24,052 nucleotides of DNA from an uncultured Actinomycetes bacterium (GTDB lineage: Bacteria > Actinomycetota > Thermoleophilia > Solirubrobacterales > Solirubrobacteraceae). A program made the position numbers and the translations under genes. Below, piece after piece: positions 14,875-22,100 of this stretch. The stretch spans positions 1-24,052 of the forward strand of contig CALAQT010000040.1 of NCBI GenBank assembly GCA_937888775.1. Direction: 5' to 3'. A model generated the notes under the pieces. It made no database searches, had not been told where the DNA came from, and saw nothing but the letters and a program-made list of their open reading frames with translations. The stretch's first letter is position 1, and each line of letters starts with the position of its first letter.

Positions 14875-15386
14875 TGACCCCGGCGGCGATGGAGCGCAGG
14901 GCGGAGGTCGACCCAGAGCCGGCGGGAGTCCCAGAGGCCGGCCTCGAGCCGCTGGCCAGGGTCGGGCGATCGTTCAAGGCCGCGATGGGTGCTGTGCGGC
15001 GCCTGCGCGGCCGCGACACCCATCGTCCGGGGCAGCTCAGCTACGCCCAGTATGGGCTGCTGTTCGGGCTGGCCGAGAGCACCGGGCTGTCATCTCGTGA
15101 GCTCGCCTTCGCGGCCGATCTGTCCCCTGCCACCGTGACGCCGATGCTCGATCATCTCGCCGCCGCAGGGCTCGTCGATCGGACCCGTTCAGAGAGTGAC
15201 AAGCGGGTCGTGATGGTTTCACTGACCGAGCGCGGCCGCGCCGTGGTCCAGGAGCGCCATGCGCGCCTCGAGCCGCGCTGGCGGGCGGCGTTGCAGGAGT
15301 TCAGCCACGACGAGCTGCTGACCGCCGCCCGGGTGCTTGACCGCCTGGCGGCGCTGTTCGACGACTTCGACGACAACCAGGCGTAA
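14874..15386 (+). CDS. MarR-family transcriptional regulator
   Basis: A 170-aa regulator with a winged helix-turn-helix: SSRELAFAADLSPATVTPMLDHLAAAGLVDR forms the recognition part, followed by the wing SESDKRVVMVSLTERG containing the Asp-Lys-Arg of MarR proteins. The flanking helices provide dimerisation. The ATG at 14874 overlaps the exporter stop by one base; the frame is open further upstream, but that part lies inside the exporter gene and is not credible. The likely target is the 27-bp palindrome at 13378-13404, making a self-limiting efflux operon. The N-terminal 35 residues, rich in Pro and Glu, are longer than usual. Confidence 0.92.
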   Translation: MTPAAMERRAEVDPEPAGVPEAGLEPLARVGRSFKAAMGAVRRLRGRDTHRPGQLSYAQYGLLFGLAESTGLSSRELAFAADLSPATVTPMLDHLAAAGLVDRTRSESDKRVVMVSLTERGRAVVQERHARLEPRWRAALQEFSHDELLTAARVLDRLAALFDDFDDNQA

Positions 15387-15387
15387 C

Positions 15388-15415
15388 CGGTGACCGCGCG
15401 AAGCCGCGCGTACCG
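15388..15415. terminator. hairpin between convergent marR and MaoC genes
   Basis: CGCGCG-AAGC-CGCGCG (15395-15410) forms a 6-bp stem, with an outer CGGT/ACCG pair (15388-15391 with 15412-15415). It lies 1 nt after the marR stop and 11 nt from the stop of the opposing gene. Confidence 0.5.
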
Positions 15416-15426
15416 ATCGGGCGCCC

Positions 15427-16350
15427 TCAGGTGCCGAAGCTCACGACCCCATCCAGATGCGGCGTGCCCTGCTTGGCGTCACGGACCCCGAACCGGATGC
15501 CGTGATCCGACGTCGCCTGGGCGAACTGCACCGTCGCGGGCAGCAGGATCGGGCGCCGGAAGGACACCTCGACGGCGAACGCTTCGGGCAGCCGCCGGCC
15601 CAGCGCCGCCAGGCAGCGCGCCTTGGTCCACATGCCGTGGGCGATCGCGCTCTTGAAGCCGAATAGACGGGCGCTGAGCGTGTGGACGTGGATCGGGTTG
15701 AGGTCGCCTGACACCGAGCCATAGCGGCGGCCGAGGTCGCCGGGCAGGCGCCAGGTGGCGCTGGCAGGCAGCTCCTCGCCGGCCGCGGTTGCGGTCGCGC
15801 CGCGTCCGCGCTTGCCGTCGCCCCCGGCACCGTCACCGTCACCGGTACCCGAGCGTCCGCCCCGCCGCAGGTTCGTCGAAAGCTCTTCCCAGACCAGCTC
15901 TTCGCCCACCCGCGCCTCCGAGCAGATCGAGAACTGCCGCCCGCGCGGGTGCGCCTGAACCGGCGTGGCCCAAACGCGCAGTGAAAGCCGCTCGCCCGCG
16001 TCCAGCGGGCGGTGCTGAACGATCCGGTTGGCGATGTGCACCAGCCCGATCGCGGGGAACGGGAAGTGCCCGTCGGTCATCAGCGCCAGGTGCAGCGGAA
16101 ACGCGAGCATGTGCGGGTAGGTGGTGGGCAGGCGATCGCTGAGTGCGAAGCCGCACACCCGGTCGTAGGCCGCCAGCCGGTCGCGGTCGATCCCCACGTC
16201 GCTCAGGGTCAGTGACAGCTCGGGAATCCGGTCGCCTCGGCCACCTCCGCCGACGAACGGCAGCCGCGACGCGCCCGGGATCATCGCCACCCCCGCCCGC
16301 GCGAATAGGGCCGTCATCGAAGGGCTGCTGCGCAGCTCACGCTCGGCCAT
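15427..16350 (-). CDS. MaoC-type (R)-hydroxyacyl-CoA dehydratase, HtdX-like
   Basis: A 307-aa double-hot-dog enzyme. The C-terminal half carries the hydratase-2 motif RRYGSVSGDLNPIHVH (catalytic Asp216 and His221), followed by FGFKSAIAHGMW; the N-terminal half is the non-catalytic hot dog. Such enzymes interconvert 3-hydroxyacyl and enoyl thioesters. A Gly/Asp-rich linker at about residues 163-192 is longer than usual. The order thiolase - two-domain ketoacyl reductase - MaoC matches the gene set fadA2/fabG4/htdX (Rv0243/Rv0242c/Rv0241c) of Mycobacterium tuberculosis. It starts 3 nt after the reductase stop, so it is the last gene of that operon. Confidence 0.88.
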   Translation of the reverse strand: MAERELRSSPSMTALFARAGVAMIPGASRLPFVGGGGRGDRIPELSLTLSDVGIDRDRLAAYDRVCGFALSDRLPTTYPHMLAFPLHLALMTDGHFPFPAIGLVHIANRIVQHRPLDAGERLSLRVWATPVQAHPRGRQFSICSEARVGEELVWEELSTNLRRGGRSGTGDGDGAGGDGKRGRGATATAAGEELPASATWRLPGDLGRRYGSVSGDLNPIHVHTLSARLFGFKSAIAHGMWTKARCLAALGRRLPEAFAVEVSFRRPILLPATVQFAQATSDHGIRFGVRDAKQGTPHLDGVVSFGT

Positions 16351-16353
16351 CGC

Positions 16354-17760
16354 TCACGCTCCCAGCAGGCTCTGACCGCAGACCCGGACGACGTTGCCGG
16401 TGACCCCGGCCGAGGCCGGGCTGGCCAACCAGGCGATCGCCTCGGCCACGTCGACCGGCAGGCCCCCCTGCGAGAGGCTGTTCATCCGGCGGCCCGCCTC
16501 GCGGATGGCGATTGGCATCGCCGCGGTCATGCTCGTCTCGATGAACCCCGGCGCTACCGCGTTGAGCGTCACACCGCGCTTGGCCAGCGCCGGCGCCCAC
16601 GCCTGCACGAACCCGATCACACCTGCCTTGGATGTCGAGTAGTTGGTCTGACCCGCGTTGCCGGCGATGCCGCTGATCGAGGAAACGCACACGATGCGCC
16701 CGTTGGGATGCACAGCCTCGTGCTCGAACAGGGCCTTGTCGATCCGCTGCGGCGCGGCCAGGTTGATGTCGATCACCATTTGCCACACGTCCCGGCTCAT
16801 CCGTCCCAGCGTCTTGTCGCGCGTCACGCCGGCGTTGTGCACGACCACGTCGACCCCGCCGTGTTGCTCGGACAGGTGCGTGGCGATCGTCGCCGGCGCG
16901 TCGGGATCGGTGATGTCGGCGGTCAGCGAGGACCCACCCAGAGGCCCCACGACGGCCGACAGCTCGTCGCCCATCGCCGGTACGTCGAGTCCGACGACGT
17001 GCGCGCCGTCTCGGGCCAGCACCTGCGCGATCGCCGCGCCGATCCCCCGCGCCGCGCCGGTGACCAGCGCCAGCTTGCCGTTGAGCGGGGCCTGCCAGTC
17101 GATCGCCGCCGACTTGGCCGTCGCCGGGCCGATCCTCACCACCTGACCGGAGACGAAGGCCGACCTTGGCGAGAGGAAGAAGCGCAGGCTGGACTCGAGC
17201 TGCTTCTCGGCCCGTGGGCGCACGTACAGCAGCTGGGCGGTCGCGCCGTGCTTGACCTCCTTGCCGACCGCCCGCACCAGGCCCTCCAGCGCCCGCTGGG
17301 CGATCGCCTGGGGTGGGGCGGCGCAGTCCTCGGGCGGCGTACCGAGCACGATCACGCGCCCGCTGGAGGCGATCCGGCGGATCGTCGGATGGAGGAACCC
17401 CCAGGCGTCGACAAGCCGGTCGCTGGAATCGATCCCGGTGGCGTCGAACACCAGCGCCTTGAAGCGCTGCTCGGTCGGCGCGTCGGGATTCCAGATGCCG
17501 GCCTCGAGCATGGCGTCGGCGGCAGCACTGCGTACTCGCTCGTCCATCGAGGTCACCACGTCGGCCTCGATCGCCGCCAGCACCGCGGTGATGGCACCGG
17601 CCAGCCGGCCGCCCGGCGCTCCGTCGAGCAGCACGGTCCCCGCGATCACCGGCTGACCCGGCCGGTAGCGCTCCAGCGTGGGCGGGTTGGGCAGCCCTAG
17701 CTGCTTGGTCACGACACGGCCGATAGGGGTGTTGACGAGTTGCTGGTAGCGGTCGGTCAT
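16354..17760 (-). CDS. fabG4: high-molecular-weight 3-oxoacyl reductase, FabG4-like
   Basis: 468 aa, about twice a normal FabG. Residues 1-225 are a degenerate Rossmann-like domain typical of HMwFabG proteins; residues 228-468 are the active SDR domain with the cofactor motif TGAARGIG (234-241), NAG (309-311) and catalytic Ser361, Tyr374 and Lys378 (YSTSK). FabG4 of mycobacteria reduces 3-oxoacyl-CoA with NADH, and the same is expected here. The ATG overlaps the thiolase stop (ATGA), and the MaoC gene follows after 3 nt. With these partners it supplies the reduction or oxidation step of a fatty-acyl-CoA cycle running either way. The symbol is by homology and gene order. Confidence 0.88.
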   Translation of the reverse strand: MTDRYQQLVNTPIGRVVTKQLGLPNPPTLERYRPGQPVIAGTVLLDGAPGGRLAGAITAVLAAIEADVVTSMDERVRSAAADAMLEAGIWNPDAPTEQRFKALVFDATGIDSSDRLVDAWGFLHPTIRRIASSGRVIVLGTPPEDCAAPPQAIAQRALEGLVRAVGKEVKHGATAQLLYVRPRAEKQLESSLRFFLSPRSAFVSGQVVRIGPATAKSAAIDWQAPLNGKLALVTGAARGIGAAIAQVLARDGAHVVGLDVPAMGDELSAVVGPLGGSSLTADITDPDAPATIATHLSEQHGGVDVVVHNAGVTRDKTLGRMSRDVWQMVIDINLAAPQRIDKALFEHEAVHPNGRIVCVSSISGIAGNAGQTNYSTSKAGVIGFVQAWAPALAKRGVTLNAVAPGFIETSMTAAMPIAIREAGRRMNSLSQGGLPVDVAEAIAWLASPASAGVTGNVVRVCGQSLLGA

Positions 17761-19040
17761 TGCGCGGCCTCCATGATCGCGGTGATTCCCAGTCCGCCGG
17801 CGGCGCAGATCGAGATCACACCCTTGCCCGAACCCTGCTCGTGCAGCGCCTTAGCCAGCGCGGCGACGATCCGCCCGCCGGTGGCGCCGAACGGGTGCCC
17901 GGCCCCGAGCGAGCCGCCGTGCACGTTGAGCTTGTCGCGATCGATCGCGCCCAACGGCTGCTCGAGTCCCAGCCGCTCGCGGCAGAAGACCGGGTCCTCC
18001 CACGCCTTCAGCGTGCACAGCACCTGGGCCGCAAACGCCTCGTGGACCTCATAAAAGTCGAACTCGCCCAGCCGCACTCCCGCCCGTGCCAGCATCTTGG
18101 GCATCGCGTAGGCGGGCGCCATCAGCAGGCCCTCGCGCTTGTGCACGTGATCGACCGCCGCCGTCTGGGCCGCGGTCAGGAAGGCCAGCACTGGGAAGTC
18201 GTGGGCGGCGGCCCATTCCTCGCTGGCCAGCAGCACCAGCGATGCGCCGTCGCTGAGCGGGGTGCAATTGCCCGCCGTCATTGTCCCCTCGGGTCCCCCG
18301 AACACCGGCCGCAGCTTGGCCAGCTTCTCAACGCTGGAGTCCGGACGCAGGTTCTGATCGCGCTCCAGACCCAGGAACGGAACCACCTGATCGTCGAGCC
18401 AGCCGGTCTCATAGGCGGCGGCGAGGCGACGGTGGCTGGCCACCGCCAGCTCGTCCTGCTCCTCGCGGCCGATCCCCCACTCGGTGGCCATCAGCGCCGT
18501 GTGCTCGCCCATCGAGAGTCCGGTGCGCGGCTCCGCGTTGCGCGGGATCTCGGGTACCAACTGCTGGGGGCGCAGCCGGGTCAGCGCGCGCAGCCGGGCG
18601 GTGTTGGACTTCGTCCGGCTCAGCTCGAGCAGCAGCTGACGCAGATCCTCGTTGATCGCCAGCGGGGCGTCGGAGGTGGTGTCGACACCGCCGGCGATAC
18701 CGGCGTCGATCTGCCCGAGCGCGATCTTGTTGGCCACCAGGATCGTCGCCTCCAGACCGGTGCCGCAGGCCTGCTGGACGTCGTAGGCGGGGGTTTCCGG
18801 GGCGAGGTTCGATCCCAGCACAGATTCGCGCGTCAAATTGAAATCACGGCTGTGCTTGAGCACGGCGCCGGCGGCGACCTCGCCGAGCACCTCACCTTGC
18901 AGCCCAAACCTGGTCACCAGCGCATCGAGCGTCGCGGTCAGCATGTCCTGGTTGGAGGCCTTCTCATAGGGGCCATTCTGGCGGGCAAACGGGATCCGGC
19001 TGCCGCCCAGTACGGCAACGCGACGCGCACTTGCGTTCAT
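17757..19040 (-). CDS. fadA2: acetyl-CoA C-acyltransferase (thiolase), FadA2-like
   Basis: A 427-aa thiolase that splits or joins 3-oxoacyl-CoA and acetyl-CoA. The nucleophile is Cys92 (VQQACGTGLEA), with His382 in GAGHPFGATGGR and Cys412 in CAAGGLG; EVHEAFAAQ is a further family motif. The length and the LSRTKSN region fit FadA2/FadI-type thiolases rather than short acetoacetyl-CoA thiolases. The ATG at 19040 has GAGGAG about 8 nt upstream. It is the first gene of the thiolase-reductase-hydratase operon; in mycobacteria the equivalent gene is divergent from its partners, here it leads them. A 25-bp palindrome just upstream is the likely control site. Confidence 0.92.
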   Translation of the reverse strand: MNASARRVAVLGGSRIPFARQNGPYEKASNQDMLTATLDALVTRFGLQGEVLGEVAAGAVLKHSRDFNLTRESVLGSNLAPETPAYDVQQACGTGLEATILVANKIALGQIDAGIAGGVDTTSDAPLAINEDLRQLLLELSRTKSNTARLRALTRLRPQQLVPEIPRNAEPRTGLSMGEHTALMATEWGIGREEQDELAVASHRRLAAAYETGWLDDQVVPFLGLERDQNLRPDSSVEKLAKLRPVFGGPEGTMTAGNCTPLSDGASLVLLASEEWAAAHDFPVLAFLTAAQTAAVDHVHKREGLLMAPAYAMPKMLARAGVRLGEFDFYEVHEAFAAQVLCTLKAWEDPVFCRERLGLEQPLGAIDRDKLNVHGGSLGAGHPFGATGGRIVAALAKALHEQGSGKGVISICAAGGLGITAIMEAAQ

Positions 19041-19069
19041 TCCAAAGCTCCTCGCTCGCGTAGTTACAC

Positions 19070-19094
19070 CACCGTAGTTTACTAACTTACGGTG
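19070..19094. promoter_or_regulatory. 25-bp palindromic operator before the thiolase operon
   Basis: CACCGTAGTTTA and TAACTTACGGTG are inverted with 10 of 12 positions paired around a central C. A TAAACT -10-like hexamer lies within it on the minus strand, about 40 nt upstream of the thiolase ATG. A TetR- or GntR-type lipid regulator would fit, but none is encoded here. Confidence 0.5.
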
Positions 19095-19140
19095 CTGTAG
19101 CCGGGATCTCCGCCAGAGCTCTCGCCACCAGCAGGGTCAG

Positions 19141-19187
19141 AGGCTGGTCGGAAAAGCAAACGCATGATTCGCTTTTCCGACCGGCCT
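19141..19187. terminator. 17-bp hairpin after the SDR gene
   Basis: GGTCGGAAAAGC (19146-19157) and GCTTTTCCGACC (19171-19182) pair perfectly, and outer bases extend the stem to 17 bp with one G-T pair; the loop is 13 nt. It begins 3 nt beyond the SDR stop and separates that gene from the thiolase promoter. The A4/T4 runs are within the stem, so it reads alike on both strands. Confidence 0.65.
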
Positions 19188-19190
19188 CGC

Positions 19191-20000
19191 TCACCACGCA
19201 TCGTCAGCCTTGGTGGCGGTCGTCAGCGCGCCGCCGGCGGTGGCCCGCCGCACCAGCGCCGGGGCCAGTAAGCGAAGCGCCGCACCGATCCAGTAGTAGC
19301 GCGGGACGTAGCGCTCGGCCTTCCCGCCCGGCCCCGCCTCCACGATCGCCTCGGCGACCACCTCAGGCGAGGAGACCAGCCAGCGCGTCGCCGCGCGGGC
19401 GATCAGCTCGGCGGCCGGGAAGCCCTCGGTCCTGACGAACCCCGGCAGGACGAGGCCGACGTGCACCCCGTGCGGGCGCTCCTCGGCGTGCAGCGCATCG
19501 CTCCAGCCGGCCAGCGCGAACTTGCTGGCCGAGTAGGCCCCCGAGTCGGGCCGCGACACACGGCTGGCGGTGCTCCCGACGTTGACGATGGAGATTGGCG
19601 GGCTGGCGCCCGCTTGTTTGCCGGCGGTGGCTCGCAGCAACGGCAGAAGCGCCTCCGTCAACCGCACCGGCGCCTCGAAGTTCAGCTTCATGTGGCGCTC
19701 GACGTTGGCCCAGCCGGTCTCGGCGAAGCGACCGCGCCAGGCGGCGCCGGCGTTGTTGACGAGCAGGTGCAGCTCGCCGTGCTCGCGCGCCACGACATCT
19801 GCCACCGCCTGCGGGGCACCCTGCTCGGTCAAGTCCAACGCGATCACTGTGACGTCGCCGAGCTCGCCGGCCAATGCCTCCAGGCGCTCCTGCCGACGCG
19901 CCACCAACACCAGCCTGGCCCCCGGTTCGCGGGCCAGCCGGCGGGCCGTGGCCTCGCCGATCCCGCTGGAGGCGCCGGTGATCAGAGCGATGAAGGCCAC
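19191..20000 (-). CDS. short-chain dehydrogenase/reductase
   Basis: 269 aa from the GTG at 20000 (AFIALITGASSGIGEATARR...). It is a classical SDR oxidoreductase with TGASSGIG cofactor motif, NNAG, catalytic Ser in VNVGSTAS and YSASK. The C-terminal region has a hydrophobic stretch (YYWIGAALRLLAPALVRR) like membrane-associated DltE/retinol-type SDRs. The frame runs on to 20084, but that part is tandem-repeat DNA; the GTG places the Rossmann strand at the very N-terminus and lies exactly 7 nt after a TACGCT box, fitting a leaderless start. The substrate is unknown; the neighbouring lipid operon makes a lipid-related role plausible. Confidence 0.86.
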   Translation of the reverse strand: MAFIALITGASSGIGEATARRLAREPGARLVLVARRQERLEALAGELGDVTVIALDLTEQGAPQAVADVVAREHGELHLLVNNAGAAWRGRFAETGWANVERHMKLNFEAPVRLTEALLPLLRATAGKQAGASPPISIVNVGSTASRVSRPDSGAYSASKFALAGWSDALHAEERPHGVHVGLVLPGFVRTEGFPAAELIARAATRWLVSSPEVVAEAIVEAGPGGKAERYVPRYYWIGAALRLLAPALVRRATAGGALTTATKADDAW

Positions 20001-20007
20001 GCGGGGC

Positions 20008-20013
20008 AGCGTA
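20008..20013 (-). promoter_or_regulatory. -10 box of a likely leaderless SDR promoter
   Basis: TACGCT on the minus strand, 7 nt before the GTG at 20000. The same hexamer stands 8 nt before pstC. Confidence 0.4.
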
Positions 20014-20028
20014 CCCGGCAACGTGCAC

Positions 20029-20126
20029 CGACCCGGACTACGACCCGGACTACGACGCGGACCTCCGGTCCGGAGCAGGCCCACGTCAGACCTCCGGTCC
20101 GGAGCAGGCCCGCGTCAGACTTCCGG
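20029..20126. repeat. two short tandem repeats upstream of the SDR gene
   Basis: A 12-bp unit (CGACCCGGACTA) occurs twice and then partially at 20029-20062. It is followed by a 29-bp unit at 20060-20088 and 20089-20117 with one difference, then a partial third. Each 29-bp unit contains the palindrome CTCCGG-T-CCGGAG. The remaining bases to 20166 show nothing recognisable. Confidence 0.7.
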
Positions 20127-20166
20127 CGCGTGCATGGTGCGGTCACCGGGGTCCTCGTTGCGCCCG

Positions 20167-20766
20167 TCACGGGTAGCCCTTGGCCCTCGAGGCCGACCCC
20201 CTGGGCCGGCTCAGGTAGGTACGCGTCAGTGCCTCGGCCAGTGCCCGCTTGCGGCCCTGGGAGCTGCCGCGCCAGGTGACCGACACCGTGATCAGCCGGA
20301 TCCCGTCGGTGGCCATCAGTTGCGTCTCGGCCGGGAACCAGTCGGCCTCGATCCCGAGCCCGGTGACCGCCTGCGGGGCGGCGATCATCCTCGAGACAGT
20401 GAACTTCTGAGCGGCCTCGATCGCCGCCCGCTCAAGCACGAAGTAGGGCTGCGGCCCGTTGTCGACGTTGGCGGTGGCCTCGACGCGCGTCTTGCGGGCG
20501 ACACGAATCCTGAACGAGCACTGGGGCATCGAGTTGTTGCCGGTGGAAGCGGCCAGGGCGATCCGCCCGGTTGGCACGGCCAGGAAGCGGGCCATCGCCC
20601 GGCGGGCGCTGGGGAGGCACGGCGTGGCCGGCGGCCGGGTGAAGGCATGTGCGTGCGTAGCGGTCCGGGCGGACTTGGCGGGAGCGGCGAGACCTGAGTG
20701 CCCGCACGCGCACAGCAACAGCACGACGAGGCCGATTCCCACGGTGCGAAAGGTAAACCGCGTCAT
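20167..20766 (-). CDS. putative lipoprotein, possibly DUF3558-like
   Basis: 199 aa from the ATG at 20766. MTRFTFRTVGIGLVVLLLCAC is a signal peptide with a lipobox ending in a lipidated Cys21. The mature part has Cys residues in ATPCLPS and MPQCSFRI, and segments such as PQPYFVLERAAIEAAQKF and VTGLGIEADWFPAETQLMA. Their layout resembles the DUF3558 lipoproteins of actinobacteria, but this is a weak impression. It begins 10 nt after the stop of the regulator gene and may be co-transcribed with it. An upstream in-frame start at 20826 would overlap the regulator and bury the signal peptide. Confidence 0.65.
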   Translation of the reverse strand: MTRFTFRTVGIGLVVLLLCACGHSGLAAPAKSARTATHAHAFTRPPATPCLPSARRAMARFLAVPTGRIALAASTGNNSMPQCSFRIRVARKTRVEATANVDNGPQPYFVLERAAIEAAQKFTVSRMIAAPQAVTGLGIEADWFPAETQLMATDGIRLITVSVTWRGSSQGRKRALAEALTRTYLSRPRGSASRAKGYP

Positions 20767-20776
20767 CGGCACCGGG

Positions 20777-21987
20777 CTAACCAAAGTCCAGGCTCGCCCG
20801 TACTCGCAGCGCGAGCTCGAGTTCAAAGCGGCCGTTGGGTGTGTTCAGCATCTCGCCCAGCAGCTCACGCAAGCGGCCGATGCGGTAGCGCACGGTCTGG
20901 GGGTGGACGTGCAACTGGGCGGCGATCGTAGGCGTGTGGCGCTGGTGGGCCAGCCAGGCGGCCAGCGTGGCCAGCAGCCGCTCGCGCTCGGGCGCCGGCA
21001 GTGGCGCGAGCGCGGCCAGCCGCCCTGAGACCAGCGCCCGCGCCAACTCGCCGTCTCGCAGCAGGATCAGCTCGGCGAGGTGGTCCTCGGCTCGGAGCGG
21101 ATCCGCTCGCGGCAGCGCACCCTGCTGGAAGAGTGCGAGCGTGAGCCGAGCCCACCGCAGCGAGCGGTGCGCGTCACGCGGGGACACCGTCGGGCCTAGC
21201 GCGGCCACCTCCCCCGCCGGGTCGAGCCCGATCGGCTCGCCGCTCAGCGCCCGCGCCAGCCCGGCACGCCGTCCGGGGCCGTCGGGGTCGGGCAGCACCA
21301 GCCAAGCGCCGCCGGCGTCGGCCCCCACCAGTGCGTCGAGGTGCAGCCGGCGGGCGATCGGGCCGGCGTCCTCGCCGGCCAGAGCCAGCACCGCCAGCTG
21401 CAGGGGAATCGGCCAGCGCGCCAGCTCGGCCGCGCGGGCGACCGCCTCGGCATCCTGCCCGGCCGGGTCGAGCAGCAGCGCGGCGAGCCGGCGACGCCGG
21501 CGCTCGCGCTCCCCGCCTGATCGGACTGGATCCGCAGATAACCTTCCACCACGTCGGTGGCGAGCTCGTCGCCGTAGAGGAAGATCGCCTCGACCAGCGC
21601 GATCGCCTCCGGCGCCGAGACCCCGGCGCGGGAGGCGAGCTCGGCCGCGCCGCGCCAGGCCGCGCGCGTGCCGACCCTGAACGCGGCTCGCAGGTCGTCG
21701 AGGCTGCGCCCGGCCTGGAACTCTGCCTCCCCCAGCCGGCGCCAGACCTCATCCGTGACTCGCCCGGGACGGATGCCGTGCTCCAGCGCGTCCAGGAAGG
21801 CCCGAATCGCCTGCTCGATTCCGAGCCGGATGCCCATCCCTTCGGGCGCTGCCAGCACGTCTCCGTAGACCGCGCTCTGCGCGCGGACCGCTGCGACGAT
21901 CCTGGCGACCAGCGTGTCAAGCTCGTCCCGGACCACGGCGATGGTTTCCGGCGCCAGGCGCTCCGCCGACCAGGACTCGGCCTCCAT
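20777..21987 (-). pseudogene. PucR/CdaR-type transcriptional regulator, frameshifted
   Basis: Two overlapping frames together encode one regulator of about 403 aa. The first (from ATG 21987, MEAESWSAERLAPET...) holds a helical N-terminal sensor domain like those in RsbR-type/PucR proteins. The second ends with the PucR helix-turn-helix: AAQLHVHPQTVRYRIGRLRELLG. The break is at the C4 run 21511-21514 (minus-strand GGGG after CAGGC): adding one G continues the protein as GERERRRRRLAALLLDPAGQD and joins both halves. As it stands, the sensor lacks its DNA-binding domain. It is divergent from the diiron oxygenase and probably controlled it. A sequencing error is an alternative explanation. Confidence 0.75.
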
Positions 21988-22003
21988 TGTCAGATTGTGA
22001 CAA
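21987..22003. promoter_or_regulatory. 17-bp perfect palindrome at the regulator start
   Basis: TTGTCA-GATTG-TGACAA is a perfect 6-bp inverted repeat in the regulator/oxygenase divergent region and overlaps the first base of the regulator start codon. It is a candidate operator for the PucR-type protein. The other 97 nt up to the oxygenase ATG show only the ribosome site GAGAGGA (22084-22090). Confidence 0.45.
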
Positions 22004-22100
22004 GCAGAGCGGGCAACGACGTGCGATCGGGCGGAGCGGGCGGCGGTTGGCGTGCCGTAGCGTGCGCTGGCAATAGCCCCGCCGAGAGGAACACGATCCG

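Noticed and set aside
16708..17700. 330-codon open frame on the plus strand
   Set aside because: Antisense to the FabG4-like reductase; composition typical of a shadow frame.
17760..19085. 441-codon open frame on the plus strand
   Set aside because: It is the complement of the thiolase gene; residues are His/Arg/Gln/Gly-rich with no domain, the usual antisense artefact of high-GC codon bias.
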